Notes: generated from the letters alone by a model not told the origin. Counted from the first letter of the stretch, positions 52,769 to 62,959 are shown. The stretch: DNA of 64,000 bases from Chromohalobacter canadensis (GCF_034479555.1 NZ_CP140151.1:1736001-1800000), one strand, 5' to 3'. Translations and numbers: made by a program.

Positions 52769-53809
52769 TTACGGAAGAATGTTCCTCTCGCGCAATCGAT
52801 CGAAAGCTGCGAATAGCGATTCACGGGAATCACAGCGGCGAGTGAACCCATGACGGTAGATTTTGTTAACATCCGAAATGACGTCGGTCTCGGTATTGAA
52901 CACGAAGTTGCCGAAGCCCCATTGGACCACACGCTCGAGGCGTTTTTCCGCGAGACCGTGTTTCTCCACGATGTGCTCCCAGACCGGTTGCTTATCGGCC
53001 ATGTGCTGCTCGAGATCAAGCGGGACAGGACTAGCGCTGGGCAAGTCGAAGTAAGCGGCGATATCCTGCCATAGGCGCTCCCAGCGGAAAATGTCACCAT
53101 TGGTGACATTGAAAGCTTCACCACCGATACCCTCGGTTTCGGCGGCCCAGAGGCTGGCCTCTCCCAGCAGTGCCGCATCGGTAGTCTGCATCAGTACATG
53201 GTAAGCGGCCTCGCTACCCGGATAACGTAGTGGCACGCCGAGCTCGCGGGAAATAGCCGCGAAGGCGCCGATGACGGCTGCAATATTCATGGGGTTTCCG
53301 TTGATATTGCCGCTGACGACGACATCGGGGCGCAAGGCGACGTAATCCCACTCGGCGCTTTTTGCGCGCTTGGCAAGCATTGCTTCTTGGGCCTGATAAA
53401 TGTTCGGTGGCATATGGCTGGGATCAGACTCTCGCGCCGGGGTTGGCACTTGGGTGCCGAGATGTATGCCGTAAATCTTGAACCCCTGATAGATGACGAC
53501 TCGCGTCAGTGGGGCATTGGCCTGCTCCAGTGCATCGAGTAGATTATCCAGCATCTGGGCGTTGCGTTTCGCTTCGGTCGACAGATCGGTATCCGGCGCT
53601 AAGGCAGCATAGAACAGGTGTGTAGTATCCGCCGCCTGATCGCGAATCGTGTTCTTGGTTGCTTCGGCGTCGGTCAGGTCCACCGTAACGGTGTCGATAC
53701 CTTCGATGGAGCGTCGACCCAGTCCCTTTACCTCGGCGCCATGCTTCTTCAGTGCATCGTGCGCACCGTGACCGATGATGCCACTGGCGCCTGCGATCAA
53801 TGCTTTCAT
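52769..53809 (-). CDS. PRISE-like short-chain dehydrogenase (progesterone 5-beta-reductase family)
   Basis: NADPH-dependent reductase of the extended SDR fold, 346 residues. GASGIIG at 7-13 is the cofactor motif. K111 in QGFKIYG and Y138 in NIYQAQE correspond to the unusual Lys/Tyr pair of plant progesterone 5-beta-reductase and iridoid synthase. Bacterial members reduce enones, but the native substrate is unknown. The start at 53809 has GGGAGGAAG upstream. Nothing nearby explains its role. Confidence 0.83.
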   Translation of the reverse strand: MKALIAGASGIIGHGAHDALKKHGAEVKGLGRRSIEGIDTVTVDLTDAEATKNTIRDQAADTTHLFYAALAPDTDLSTEAKRNAQMLDNLLDALEQANAPLTRVVIYQGFKIYGIHLGTQVPTPARESDPSHMPPNIYQAQEAMLAKRAKSAEWDYVALRPDVVVSGNINGNPMNIAAVIGAFAAISRELGVPLRYPGSEAAYHVLMQTTDAALLGEASLWAAETEGIGGEAFNVTNGDIFRWERLWQDIAAYFDLPSASPVPLDLEQHMADKQPVWEHIVEKHGLAEKRLERVVQWGFGNFVFNTETDVISDVNKIYRHGFTRRCDSRESLFAAFDRLRERNILP

Positions 53810-53988
53810 GTGCTTCCTCCCTGTTTTACGTGACACATCCGCTTCGTACGATATTTTGCTCAAGCGATCCTTGTCGCTGCCGTCTACATCTAGCGCTAGG
53901 ATAATGGATATAGTCGCCGGTCAATCTAGTCTCGCCGTGGCTTCAGTTCCAACGGCCATCGCATCACGGTCCTCCCTCCTGAGCGTGA

Positions 53989-54004
53989 TGTTTCACGTGG
54001 AACA
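53989..54004. promoter_or_regulatory. parS site 5
   Basis: TGTTTCACGTGGAACA, one mismatch, immediately before a heptamer tandem repeat. Confidence 0.9.
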
Positions 54005-54010
54005 ATCCTT

Positions 54011-54115
54011 GAGCTACGAGCTACGAGCTACGAGCTACGAGCTACGAGCTACGAGCTACGAGCTACGAGCTACGAGCTACGAGGAAGAGGGAAGAGGGAA
54101 GAGGGAAGAGGGAAG
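54011..54115. repeat. Two adjoining 7-bp tandem repeats
   Basis: Ten perfect copies of GAGCTAC fill 54011-54080. They are followed by one GAGGAAG and four perfect AGGGAAG copies (54081-54115). Both units are 7 bp. The array lies between parS sites 5 and 6 in the 490-bp gap between the PRISE-like gene and glyS; read as protein in one frame it would give SYELRAT repeats, but I see no start site or gene. Confidence 0.95.
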
Positions 54116-54147
54116 AAGACCCGCGGCGTCGATGAATTGGGTCGCGG

Positions 54148-54163
54148 TGTTTCACGTGAAACA
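54148..54163. promoter_or_regulatory. parS site 6
   Basis: Perfect TGTTTCACGTGAAACA after the tandem repeat. Confidence 0.93.
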
Positions 54164-54232
54164 TCTCTGTTTGGTGCGCAGGGAGGGGCTGGCTGGTCTC
54201 TAGTGAAGAAGACAACATACCGGTAGCCATTA

Positions 54233-54248
54233 TGTTCCACGTGAAACA
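54233..54248. promoter_or_regulatory. parS site 7
   Basis: TGTTCCACGTGAAACA, one mismatch, directly abutting the glyS terminator. Confidence 0.9.
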
Positions 54249-54278
54249 AAAAAGGGTGGCCGGTTAGGCCACCCTTTT
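54249..54278 (-). terminator. Rho-independent terminator of glyQS
   Basis: GGGTGGCC / GGCCACCC stem with a 5-nt loop, extended by A/T pairs, and a run of six or more T on the minus strand; about 22 bp after the glyS stop. Confidence 0.88.
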
Positions 54279-54299
54279 CAGTTGCAACGCGTGTGTGGG

Positions 54300-56366
54300 T
54301 TATTGCTGCAGTTGGGCGATATCCGCGACTTCCAGGAACAGGGCCTGGAGGCTGGCCAACAAAGCTAGGCGGTTGCGGCGTACCGCCTCGTCGTCAGCCA
54401 TGACCATGACATCGTCGAAGAAGGCATCGACGGGACCACGAAGCTGGGCCAGTACATCCAGCGCCTCGGAATAGCGGGCGGCATCGAGTAGTGGGCGTAC
54501 CGCTTGATGGCATTGCTCGAGCGCTTCGCTCAGCGTCGTCTCGGCTTCGGCTTGCAGCAGAGAGGTATCCACCGAGGTAGAGCCATCGTGCTGCTGTTTG
54601 GCAAGGATGTTCGAGACGCGCTTATTGGCTGCCGCTAGCGCTGCTGCTTCTTCCCGCTGACTGAAAGCATGTACGGCCCGAATCCGGCGCGCGAAATCGA
54701 GCGGCCGAGTGATCGGGCGAGAACGCACTGCCAGATAGACCTCGACGGCGATGCCTTCGTCCTGGGTCCAGGCGCGGAAGCGGTCGAGCATGTAATCCAG
54801 CACATCATCGATCAGGCCGTCAGCCTTGGGTAGCTCGTCATGCTGAGCGGCGGCGAGTTCGAGAAGTTCGCGCAAGTCGAGATCGAGCTCACCCTTGATC
54901 AGGATGTTGAGAACGCCGATGGCGGCGCGGCGCAGGGCGAAGGGGTCCTTGGTACCCGTGGGGCGCTGGCCGATACCGAAGATGCCTGTAAGCGTGTCCA
55001 GGCGATCAGCCAATGCCAGGGCCAAGCCGGTCTGCGTCTTGGGCACCTCGTCGCTGGCGAAACGCGGCAGGTACTGCTCGTGAAGTGCTTGTGCGACCTC
55101 TTCCGGTTCGCCGTCCTGGCGAGCGTAGTAGGTGCCCATGATGCCCTGGAGTTCGGGGAATTCCAGCACCATCTCGGTGACCAAGTCGCACTTGGCAAGC
55201 TGTGCGGCACGTTGGGCATGGTTGACGTCGCCACCGATCCGTTCGGCGATGAACGCGCCGATGGTCTCCATGCGTCGCGCCTTGTCACCCAGCGTGCCCA
55301 GCGACTGCTGGAAGACCACGTTATCCAGTGCGTCGCGCCGCGAGGCCAATGTCTGCTTGCGGTCGGTATCGTAGAAGAAAGCGGCATCGGCCAAGCGCGG
55401 GCGGATCACTTTCTCGTTACCTTCGATGACCTGCTGCGGATCGCGGCTTTCGATGTTGGAGACGGTGATGAAGGCCGGCTTGAGTTGGCCCTCGGCGTCG
55501 AGCAGGTGGAAGTACTTCTGATTGGCTTTCATCGACGAGATCAAGCACTCGGCGGGCACCTCGAGGAAGCGCTCGTCGAAGCTGCCGGTCAGCGCCACCG
55601 GCCATTCGACCAGGCCGTTGACTTCGTCGAGGAGGTCGTCGTCGATGACGGCCGTGGCGTCGTTGACCTCGGCTTCGGCCAGTACCTGCTCGCGGATACG
55701 CTCACGTCGGCGGTCGTTATCGGCCAGTACGAAGGCATTTTCGAGCACATCCAGGTAGTCGTCGGCGTGCGCCAGCTCGATGGCCTGCGGAGCATGAAAA
55801 CGATGCCCGCGGGTGGTGCGGTCGGCCTCGAGGCCAAGCACTTCGGCGGGCACCACGTCCTGGCCGTAGAGCATGACCAACCAGTGCACGGGGCGCGAAA
55901 ACTCGAGCCGAGAGGCGCCCCAGCGCATGTTCTTGGGCACCGGCAGGGCGTTGACGGCACGCCTGAGGATGGCCGGCAACAGCGCCGTGGTGGCTTCGCC
56001 CGATTCCTGATAGCGATAGCCGAGCCAGGTGCCCTTGTCGGTTTCCAGATGGGTCAGGTCCGCGACCTCGACGCCGCAGGAACGCGCGAAGCCTTCTGCG
56101 GCCTTGGTGGGCTCGCCGTCCTTGAAGGCGGCGGCCAGGGCCGGACCGCGACGCTCGATCTCGCGGTCCGGCTGCTTGTCGCCAAGTGCCTCGATGCTGA
56201 CCGCCAAGCGGCGTGGCGTGGCGTGGGCGTGAGCTGCCTCGAAGGGGACCTCAGCGTCGGCGAGACCATTCGCGATGCCGTCGCGCAGGGCATTGGCGAG
56301 AGATACGATGGCGCCTGGCGGAAGCTCCTCAACGCCGAGTTCGACCAGTAGGGTGTTGGATGCCAT
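54300..56366 (-). CDS. glyS: Glycyl-tRNA synthetase beta subunit
   Basis: tRNA-binding subunit of the bacterial alpha2beta2 glycyl-tRNA synthetase. The 688-residue protein starts MASNTLLVELGVEELPPGA and has family blocks such as ALSPKSMR-like NALPVPKNMRWG, KANQKYF and the HD-like domain near DAAFFYDTDRK. It begins 2 bp after glyQ. Confidence 0.96.
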   Translation of the reverse strand: MASNTLLVELGVEELPPGAIVSLANALRDGIANGLADAEVPFEAAHAHATPRRLAVSIEALGDKQPDREIERRGPALAAAFKDGEPTKAAEGFARSCGVEVADLTHLETDKGTWLGYRYQESGEATTALLPAILRRAVNALPVPKNMRWGASRLEFSRPVHWLVMLYGQDVVPAEVLGLEADRTTRGHRFHAPQAIELAHADDYLDVLENAFVLADNDRRRERIREQVLAEAEVNDATAVIDDDLLDEVNGLVEWPVALTGSFDERFLEVPAECLISSMKANQKYFHLLDAEGQLKPAFITVSNIESRDPQQVIEGNEKVIRPRLADAAFFYDTDRKQTLASRRDALDNVVFQQSLGTLGDKARRMETIGAFIAERIGGDVNHAQRAAQLAKCDLVTEMVLEFPELQGIMGTYYARQDGEPEEVAQALHEQYLPRFASDEVPKTQTGLALALADRLDTLTGIFGIGQRPTGTKDPFALRRAAIGVLNILIKGELDLDLRELLELAAAQHDELPKADGLIDDVLDYMLDRFRAWTQDEGIAVEVYLAVRSRPITRPLDFARRIRAVHAFSQREEAAALAAANKRVSNILAKQQHDGSTSVDTSLLQAEAETTLSEALEQCHQAVRPLLDAARYSEALDVLAQLRGPVDAFFDDVMVMADDEAVRRNRLALLASLQALFLEVADIAQLQQ

Positions 56367-56368
56367 TC

Positions 56369-57325
56369 TTACGCGTCTCCCTCGTTGCTTTCTCGGCTCA
56401 GCAGTTCCTGGCGGATGCTCTCGGGGGCCATGGGGAACCCGGCTGCCTTACGCGATTCAAAGTAGGCGTGGGCGACGTCACGGGCCATGGTGCGCACACG
56501 CAGGATGTAACGCTGACGCTCGGTGACCGAGATAGCGTGCCGGGCGTCAAGCAGGTTGAAAGTATGCGATGCCTTGAGCACATGCTCGTAGGCCGGCAGG
56601 GGCAACCCTGCGTCGAGTAGCTTCTGGCATTCGCCTTCGCTTTGGTCGAAGGCGGAGAACTGATAGTCGACATCGGCGTGTTCGAAATTGTAAGCCGACT
56701 GTTCGCGTTCGTTCTGCAGGTAGACATCGCCGTAGGTAACGGATGAACCATCGGGGGCGTAGGTCCACACTAGGTCATAGACGCTGTCGACGTCCTGCAA
56801 GTACATGGCGATGCGTTCCAGGCCGTAGGTCAGCTCGCCGGTGACCGGATAACATTCGATGCCGCCGGCTTGCTGGAAATAGGTGAACTGGGTCACCTCC
56901 ATGCCGTTGAGCCAGACTTCCCAGCCGAGTCCCCAGGCACCTAGGGTAGGAGACTCCCAGTTGTCTTCGACGAAGCGAATGTCGTGGACCTGCGGGTCGA
57001 TGCCGAGACGCTCGAGCGAGCCCAGATACAGCGCCTGTAGCTCCAGGGGAGAGGGCTTCATCACCACCTGGAACTGATAGTAGTGCTGCAAGCGATTGGG
57101 GTTCTCGCCGTAGCGCCCGTCAGTGGGACGACGTGATGGCTGCACGTAGGCGGCATTCCAGGTCTCGGGGCCGATGGAGCGCAGGAAGGTCGCAGGATGA
57201 AAGGTGCCGGCTCCGACTTCCATGTCCAGGGGTTGCATGATTACGCAGCCCTGTTCGGCCCAGTACTGTTGCAGGGCAAGGATCAGGCCCTGGAAGGTTT
57301 TCACGTCTGGCGTCGACTGTGTCAT
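56369..57325 (-). CDS. glyQ: Glycyl-tRNA synthetase alpha subunit
   Basis: Catalytic class II subunit. The 318-residue protein starts [20 protein letters not shown] and has the highly conserved [26 protein letters not shown] (quoted in part) and [12 protein letters not shown]. The start at 57325 was preferred over an upstream in-frame ATG because of the family N-terminus; the ribosome-binding site is weak. Confidence 0.97.
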   Translation of the reverse strand: MTQSTPDVKTFQGLILALQQYWAEQGCVIMQPLDMEVGAGTFHPATFLRSIGPETWNAAYVQPSRRPTDGRYGENPNRLQHYYQFQVVMKPSPLELQALYLGSLERLGIDPQVHDIRFVEDNWESPTLGAWGLGWEVWLNGMEVTQFTYFQQAGGIECYPVTGELTYGLERIAMYLQDVDSVYDLVWTYAPDGSSVTYGDVYLQNEREQSAYNFEHADVDYQFSAFDQSEGECQKLLDAGLPLPAYEHVLKASHTFNLLDARHAISVTERQRYILRVRTMARDVAHAYFESRKAAGFPMAPESIRQELLSRESNEGDA

Positions 57326-57452
57326 TGGTGAAGTACCGTTGGCCCATGAATTCACGAACTGCCAAGTATACAATTAGCGGTTAATCGGTTATAGGCACCG
57401 TGACGAAAAGCACGCTTCCCGCGTGGGTGCACGACTTGAAGGAATCGACGAC

Positions 57453-58409
57453 ATGATCGTAGTGACGGGCGGTGCCGGTTTCATCGGCGCCAATCTAGTG
57501 AAGGCTCTCAATGCACGTGGCCACGAGGATGTACTCGTGGTCGACGACCTCTCCGACGGCACCAAGTTCGTCAATCTCGCCGACTGCACGCTGGGGGACT
57601 ATCTCGACAAGGATGACTTCCTGGCGCGCGTGAAGGACGAGCTGCGCGGCGAGCCGAGCACCTTGCCACCGATCGAGGCCATCTTCCATGAAGGGGCCTG
57701 TTCGGATACTACCGAGTGGGACGGCAAGTTCATGCTCGACAACAATTTCGAGTACTCCAAGGTGCTGCTGCACTTCTGCCAGCACAAGCGTATTCCCTTC
57801 CTGTACGCGTCGTCGGCGGCGACCTATGGCGGCAGCGAGGTGTTCGTGGAATCGCCGGAGCACGAGAAACCGCTCAACGTCTACGGCTACTCCAAGCTTC
57901 TGTTCGACCAGTACGTGCGCGTTCACTGGGAGGAGTTCGAGGCTCAGGTGGTGGGCTTCCGCTACTTCAATGTCTATGGCCCGCGCGAGCAGCACAAAGG
58001 CAAGATGGCCAGCGTCGCCTATCATCACCACAGCCAGGTGAAGCGCGGCGAGAATCCCAAGCTGTTCGGTGCCTGGGAAGGCTATGAAGCCGGCATGCAA
58101 AGCCGTGACTTCATCTATGTCGGCGACGTGGTGGACGTTAATTTGTGGTGCCTCGACAACCCTGAGGTGTCGGGCATCTTCAACCTGGGCACCGGCCGTG
58201 CCGAACCGTTCAAGACCATCGCCGAGACGGTGATCGATTATTATCAGACCGGCAAGATCGACTACATCGCCTTTCCCGAGGAGCTCAAGGGGCGCTACCA
58301 AAGCTACACCCGCGCCGATATCTCGCTCTTGCGTGAGGCGGGCTACCCGGCGGAATTCAAGACCGTGCGCGAGGGTGTCAGCGCCTATCTGGATTGGTTG
58401 AATGGCTGA
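57453..58409 (+). CDS. hldD: ADP-L-glycero-D-manno-heptose 6-epimerase
   Basis: Extended SDR enzyme that epimerises ADP-D,D-heptose for the lipopolysaccharide core. The 318-residue protein has GGAGFIG at 6-12, the SSAATYG serine region, YGYSK catalytic Tyr/Lys and the HldD-specific [20 protein letters not shown] (in part). Its stop overlaps the waaF start by 8 bp. Confidence 0.95.
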   Translation: MIVVTGGAGFIGANLVKALNARGHEDVLVVDDLSDGTKFVNLADCTLGDYLDKDDFLARVKDELRGEPSTLPPIEAIFHEGACSDTTEWDGKFMLDNNFEYSKVLLHFCQHKRIPFLYASSAATYGGSEVFVESPEHEKPLNVYGYSKLLFDQYVRVHWEEFEAQVVGFRYFNVYGPREQHKGKMASVAYHHHSQVKRGENPKLFGAWEGYEAGMQSRDFIYVGDVVDVNLWCLDNPEVSGIFNLGTGRAEPFKTIAETVIDYYQTGKIDYIAFPEELKGRYQSYTRADISLLREAGYPAEFKTVREGVSAYLDWLNG

Positions 58410-59433
58410 CGATATCGCCACCGCCCCACGCCTGCTCGTCGTCGGCCCTTCATGGGTCGGCGACATGGTCATGGCACAAAGCCTGTTCATGACGCTCAAG
58501 GCGCGTTATCCGGAGGCCTACCTCGGGGTGCTGGCCCCGGGTTGGTCGCTGCCGATTCTGGCGCGCATGCCCGAAGTCGACGAGACCATCGCACTGGACG
58601 TCAAGCACGGCGAATTCGGCTGGACTACGCGGCGTGACGTAGCGCGCACGCTGAAGGGTCGCTTCGACCGAGCGATCGTGTTGCCGCGATCCTGGAAATC
58701 GGCGCTGGTACCGTTCCTTGCCCGTATCCCTGAGCGGCTGGGATTCCAGGGCGAGCAACGCTATGGGGTGCTCAATGCGCGCCGTCAGCTCGACAAAAGC
58801 GTGCTGAATCAAACCGTGAAGCGCTTCGTCTCGCTGGGGCTGCCCGAGGACGAGGCGCAAGCCGGAGATTTTGCGATTCCCGCGCCGCGCCTCGAGGTGA
58901 ATGCCGACGAACAGCGCCGCCTGCGCGAGACGCTGGGACTCTCGGAGCGTCCCGCCATCGGCATGATGCCGGGCGCCGAGTTTGGACCGTCCAAGCAGTG
59001 GCCGCTGGCGCATTTCCGTACCCTGGCGGAGCGCCTGGTGGTCGAGGGCTTCGAGGTGCGGGTGATGGGTGGCCCCAAGGATGCCGATGCCGGTGAGACG
59101 ATCAGCCAAGGGCTGGAAGGCGTACATAACCTGTGCGGGCGTACCAAGCTCACCGAGGTGGTGGACCTGCTCGCTGACTGCCAGCAAGTGGTCACCAACG
59201 ACTCGGGGCTGATGCACGTGGCGGCGGCGGTGGACACGCGCGTGCAGGCCATTTACGGCTCTTCCTCGCCGGCCTACACGCCGCCTCTGACCGAAAACGC
59301 CGAGATCCACGACCTCTACCTGTCATGTTCGCCGTGCTTCGCGCGTGACTGCCCGTTGGGGCACACTAATTGTCTGCGTCATCTCGAGCCGGCACGGCTG
59401 TTGGCGTCGATTCGGCACGCGGCGCTCAGTTGA
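58402..59433 (+). CDS. waaF: ADP-heptose:LPS heptosyltransferase II
   Basis: Family 9 glycosyltransferase adding the second heptose to the inner core. The 343-residue protein starts [24 protein letters not shown] and has [46 protein letters not shown] and the C-terminal [14 protein letters not shown], features of WaaF. Overlap with hldD implies coupled translation. Confidence 0.93.
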   Translation: MADDIATAPRLLVVGPSWVGDMVMAQSLFMTLKARYPEAYLGVLAPGWSLPILARMPEVDETIALDVKHGEFGWTTRRDVARTLKGRFDRAIVLPRSWKSALVPFLARIPERLGFQGEQRYGVLNARRQLDKSVLNQTVKRFVSLGLPEDEAQAGDFAIPAPRLEVNADEQRRLRETLGLSERPAIGMMPGAEFGPSKQWPLAHFRTLAERLVVEGFEVRVMGGPKDADAGETISQGLEGVHNLCGRTKLTEVVDLLADCQQVVTNDSGLMHVAAAVDTRVQAIYGSSSPAYTPPLTENAEIHDLYLSCSPCFARDCPLGHTNCLRHLEPARLLASIRHAALS

Positions 59434-61000
59434 CCCCTTTCCACATATAGGTTTGCAGTGCGTCTTCTTCCGCCATGTGGCCGTTGATGGTCTCCAGGCC
59501 GTATTCTTCGACCAGCGTGGGATCCTTGGCGAATAGTGAGCGTCCCAGCCCGGCGGCACGTGCGTCCAGTGTGAAGCCCATGGCTTCGAGTACCGTCGGG
59601 TAAACATCGACCATCGACCCCTGGCGCCGGATACGCTTCCCGGCAGGGACACCCTCGCCAAGCATCATGAAGGTGTTTTCGCGCTCGGCATCGACCAACT
59701 GCGGCCACTCAGAGTTCTTCATGCTCAGGTGGTCGCTGGAGATCACCACCAGGGTATTGTCGAGCAGACCTTCTTCGTCGAGGCGCTGAAGGAAGCGGCG
59801 TACCAGCCAGCCCGTGCATTTCACCGAGTACAGGATATCGACGCCGTCGAACTTGCCCTGGTTCTCCAGGCATGCCTGAGCCGGGTTGCCGAACGGCGGA
59901 TGAGCCGCCAGGGTCAGGGCGAACATGGCATAAGGCTGGCGTTCATCATTCTCGGCAAGCTTGCGGATACGCTCGGTGGCCATGTCGAGTAGGGTGTCGT
60001 CGTAAAGGCCCCAATCGTTGAGGTAATCCGGTGGCGTGACCTGGTCTTCCAGTTCGTCGCGCCCCAGCGCCCGATCGAAGCCGTGTCCTTCGTAGAACAC
60101 CTTTTTGCCTGCAAAGCGCGTACTGGCCCCGCCCATGTAGGTGAGGTCGTATCCCTGGGCATTGAGGATGTCGCCCAGACACTGGGTATGTGGGAGTACC
60201 TCCTCGAGTGGCTCGAACTGGTTGTCATGTTTTAACCCGGCGGGAATCAGTGGCACGCCGCACTGGGTGGCGACCATGCCCGCGGTCGTCCAGCCGGTAT
60301 TGTCGAGCTGCTTGAGCCCCTCGAAGACGGTGCCGCGTTTGCCGAGCGCGGCGAGGTCCTCATAGGCGTCGCCGAATGTGTCGCGGTCGGCGTAGGTCCG
60401 CTCGGTACTTTCCAAGTAGAGATAGATAAGGTTGGGGCGCGTTTGCGGTTCGCTTTCAATGCTCGGGACGCGGTAGTGATCGCGCAACCAATCCCCTTCG
60501 GTGACCACCGAAGCGCCGCGTTGCGAGAGACCGAACAGCAGCGGATTGAAGGCCAGCAGAAAGATGGCGCCGACACGCTCCCACAACCGCCATCGGTGAT
60601 CGGTGCGCACCAGCCAGGTGAAGGCCATGAGCATGACGATGGCGCATAGGGTGAAAATCACCGCGGCGATGACGCGGCCTTCACCGCCATGCTCGGTCAT
60701 CCCCGCCTGTAAATGGAAGATCACCGCGCCCAGGTCCACCTTGCCGAAGCTATCGTCCAGGTACAGGTAAACCCACCATAGAGCCAGCGGGATCGACGAC
60801 CAGGGCAAGACGCGCCGCGTGCTCGTGCGCTGCGCGGGATGGCCCCAGCGAAAAAACCACGCGATGGCGACCCAAACCGCTGCGACGGGTAACAAAAACC
60901 AGTGACTGATGACGGTCAGCGTGGTGAAGAGATACCCCAGGCATAAGCCGAGGTAAGTAAGTACGCTCCAGCGGAGGGCGGTGGGGGGCAGCTTCATCAT
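59426..61000 (-). CDS. OpgB-like phosphoglycerol transferase (alkaline phosphatase superfamily)
   Basis: Inner-membrane protein of 524 residues with about five helices in the first 160 residues and a periplasmic sulfatase-like catalytic domain. Similarity to E. coli phosphoglycerol transferase I (OpgB/MdoB) is visible in YLESTERTY (195-203), QLDNTGWTTAGMVATQCG with the probable nucleophile Thr, GYDLTYMGGASTRFAG and VISSDHLSM. OpgB decorates periplasmic glucans; because this gene sits among core-glycan genes, it may modify lipopolysaccharide instead. It overlaps the waaF 3' end by 8 bp in convergent arrangement. Confidence 0.8.
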   Translation of the reverse strand: MMKLPPTALRWSVLTYLGLCLGYLFTTLTVISHWFLLPVAAVWVAIAWFFRWGHPAQRTSTRRVLPWSSIPLALWWVYLYLDDSFGKVDLGAVIFHLQAGMTEHGGEGRVIAAVIFTLCAIVMLMAFTWLVRTDHRWRLWERVGAIFLLAFNPLLFGLSQRGASVVTEGDWLRDHYRVPSIESEPQTRPNLIYLYLESTERTYADRDTFGDAYEDLAALGKRGTVFEGLKQLDNTGWTTAGMVATQCGVPLIPAGLKHDNQFEPLEEVLPHTQCLGDILNAQGYDLTYMGGASTRFAGKKVFYEGHGFDRALGRDELEDQVTPPDYLNDWGLYDDTLLDMATERIRKLAENDERQPYAMFALTLAAHPPFGNPAQACLENQGKFDGVDILYSVKCTGWLVRRFLQRLDEEGLLDNTLVVISSDHLSMKNSEWPQLVDAERENTFMMLGEGVPAGKRIRRQGSMVDVYPTVLEAMGFTLDARAAGLGRSLFAKDPTLVEEYGLETINGHMAEEDALQTYMWKGVN

Positions 61001-61070
61001 AAGAGCGCGTCCTTGTCTTTATGACTAGATCTTTATGACTAGAGTATGACAGCGAAGAAGCCGATCTGAC

Positions 61071-61832
61071 TCATCGTTGCGGCGTTTGTTCGAGTTCGTA
61101 GAGCTCGTTGAGCTTGGCGTACTTCATGTAGGCATGAAATGCGGTAGTCAGCGCGACCGTCATGCCATCCATTCCCTGGAGCATGCCGCCCTTGAAGACC
61201 AGTTTGCGCAGCATCGCGTTGACGGCATGCAGCGTCGGGCGCAGTCGCGAGGGGCGTACACCGCGTTCTTTCATCGCCCAGGCATCGCGGCTGGAGAGCG
61301 CATCGATGCGCCGGATCCAGTGTGACATGTCCTCGTAAGTGAAATGTCGCAGATGTGCCGTGGTGGCCTCGACCTTGGGGGCCTCGACCGAAGAGTGTGC
61401 CTTCTTGGGTAGGTAACCGGCAGTGGTGCGGTTGTAAAGACGCACCACCGAGTCCGGATAGAAGCCGGCGGCGCGAATCCAATGCCGAGCCACGTAGTTC
61501 TTGCGTCGAAAGCTGTAGGCAGTCTGTGGGTCGTCTAAAGCGAGCGATTCGATCAGGGTCACGGCGTCGTCGTCGAGGCGCTCGTCGGCATCCACGGCCA
61601 GGATCCAGTCGTTCTTGGCAAACGGCACGCCATGCGCCTTTTGTGGTCCGTCGCCGAGATAGGCCTGCGCGATCACCCGAGCGCCCTCGGCCTCGGCGAT
61701 GGCCACGGTGTCGTCGGTGCTCAGCGAGTCGACGACGATGACCTCGTCGCAGACGCGCGACAGCGAACGCACGCAGTCGGCGATGTTGGCTTGCTCGTTG
61801 AGGGTGATGACGATTCCGGTCAGCGGTTGCAT
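61071..61832 (-). CDS. Family 2 glycosyltransferase, LPS core type
   Basis: Inverting GT2 transferase of 253 residues; N-terminal GT-A fold with GIVITLNEQANI, VVDSLSTDDT and the DADER motif at 81-85. The layout resembles WaaE/KdtX, beta-1,4-glucosyltransferases acting on heptose I, but donor and acceptor are not shown here. I use ATG 61832 with CGAGGAAAC upstream. It overlaps the preceding family 9 gene by 13 bp. Confidence 0.85.
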   Translation of the reverse strand: MQPLTGIVITLNEQANIADCVRSLSRVCDEVIVVDSLSTDDTVAIAEAEGARVIAQAYLGDGPQKAHGVPFAKNDWILAVDADERLDDDAVTLIESLALDDPQTAYSFRRKNYVARHWIRAAGFYPDSVVRLYNRTTAGYLPKKAHSSVEAPKVEATTAHLRHFTYEDMSHWIRRIDALSSRDAWAMKERGVRPSRLRPTLHAVNAMLRKLVFKGGMLQGMDGMTVALTTAFHAYMKYAKLNELYELEQTPQR

Positions 61833-62899
61833 GGCGTTTCCTCGGGGGCCGTTGGCGTTGGCCAAGTGTCGGCAATTTGGCGTGCCACCGCCGCGATGTC
61901 GATACGCGACATATCGCTGGCGGCGGCATCATCGGTAGGGGGGCTGAAGGCCAGGCGGCGTGTCTCGGCATTGCAGGTTTGCCAACGCAGCGGCGTGGCC
62001 GAGCGCTTGGCAGGGTAGAAGCCGATCGTGGGTCGGTTGAGTGCCCCGGCGATGTGCAAGGGCCCAGTCGACCCGGCGACGAAGACATCGGCGACGGCCA
62101 AGGTCTCGGCGAAATCGGTCAGACTAGCGCGTGGCGGCATGAGCACTGCATCGACCTCGCGTGCGTTGAGTGTTTCCACCAAGTGCTGGGCAATGGGCTC
62201 TTCGCTAGGACCGTAAGTAACCACCCACTTCGGCTGTGTGGACAGCTTGGCGCTGATAGCCTGCGCAAGGTCCACGTATTGGGCCACACTGAGGTTGACC
62301 GCCGAGCCGCCACTGCCGGGATGCAGAAACCACCAAGGGCGTGTCGAGGGAAGCGATAGTTCGTCGCTCAGGCGCTGGCGTTGGGTATCGCGCGTCGCAT
62401 CGGGCAGCGGCCAGTAAGGTGGTGCCAGTGTTGGCATGTCTTGGCCGAGTGTGTGTAGCAGGGAGCTGGCCAGGTCCTGATTGTAAACGTACTCGGGTTT
62501 CTGCGATTGCGACCTACGCTGTTTAATGCGAAAGTTGTAAAATACCTGTGCCCACTTGGTGGCGGGCGCCATGCGTAGGGAAATGCCGGCCCGCCACCCC
62601 AGCCACCCGATACGTGGCGTGGAGAACAGCGTCAGCAGGGCGTCGAACTTCGCGGCGCGCAGTTGCGCGAGCAAGTCCTTCTGCTGACGTTGCGGCGCGG
62701 CGCCGCCCGGGTCGAGAATCACCTCATCGATCCACGGGCAGGCATGCGCCAAGGGCGCCGTATAGGTGGGCACCAGTACGGCAACATGGTTGTCGGGATG
62801 GGCACTCTTCAGGCAGGCCAGGGCCGGCCAGGCGAGCATGAAGTCGCCGAGCTTGTCGTTGCGTACCACGAGGATGCGCTGTGGGCGCGACTGGGTCAT
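61820..62899 (-). CDS. Family 9 glycosyltransferase (heptosyltransferase-like)
   Basis: A 359-residue GT9 protein starting MTQSRPQRILVVRNDKLGDFMLAWPAL (in part), with FLHPGSGGSAVNLS and VAGSTGPLHIAGAL for ADP-heptose binding. The group includes WaaC, WaaF and WaaQ; it resembles third-heptose or unassigned enzymes more than WaaC, but I cannot decide. The start has GGAGACTC upstream. Divergent from the family 4 gene with a 60-bp gap. Confidence 0.85.
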   Translation of the reverse strand: MTQSRPQRILVVRNDKLGDFMLAWPALACLKSAHPDNHVAVLVPTYTAPLAHACPWIDEVILDPGGAAPQRQQKDLLAQLRAAKFDALLTLFSTPRIGWLGWRAGISLRMAPATKWAQVFYNFRIKQRRSQSQKPEYVYNQDLASSLLHTLGQDMPTLAPPYWPLPDATRDTQRQRLSDELSLPSTRPWWFLHPGSGGSAVNLSVAQYVDLAQAISAKLSTQPKWVVTYGPSEEPIAQHLVETLNAREVDAVLMPPRASLTDFAETLAVADVFVAGSTGPLHIAGALNRPTIGFYPAKRSATPLRWQTCNAETRRLAFSPPTDDAAASDMSRIDIAAVARQIADTWPTPTAPEETPCNR

Positions 62900-62959
62900 C
62901 GAGTCTCCTGTGCCCGGTGGCGTCGACGCGTGAGTCGACCATTGTCCGAGGAGCTTGCC

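Noticed and set aside
52631..52853. Short frames crossing the parS palindrome, and an N-terminal extension of gmhB
   Set aside because: They read HVSRETW from the parS sequence itself; the gmhB family starts at the ATG at 52630.
54011..54080. CRISPR array or repeat protein
   Set aside because: The repeats are 7 bp without spacers, and the SYELRAT frame has no start site or homologous domain.
54840..56351. Long open frame (503 codons) on the plus strand opposite glyS
   Set aside because: It is the antisense shadow of glyS, whose protein is unmistakable. High GC makes such frames frequent, and it has no family motif or ribosome-binding site.
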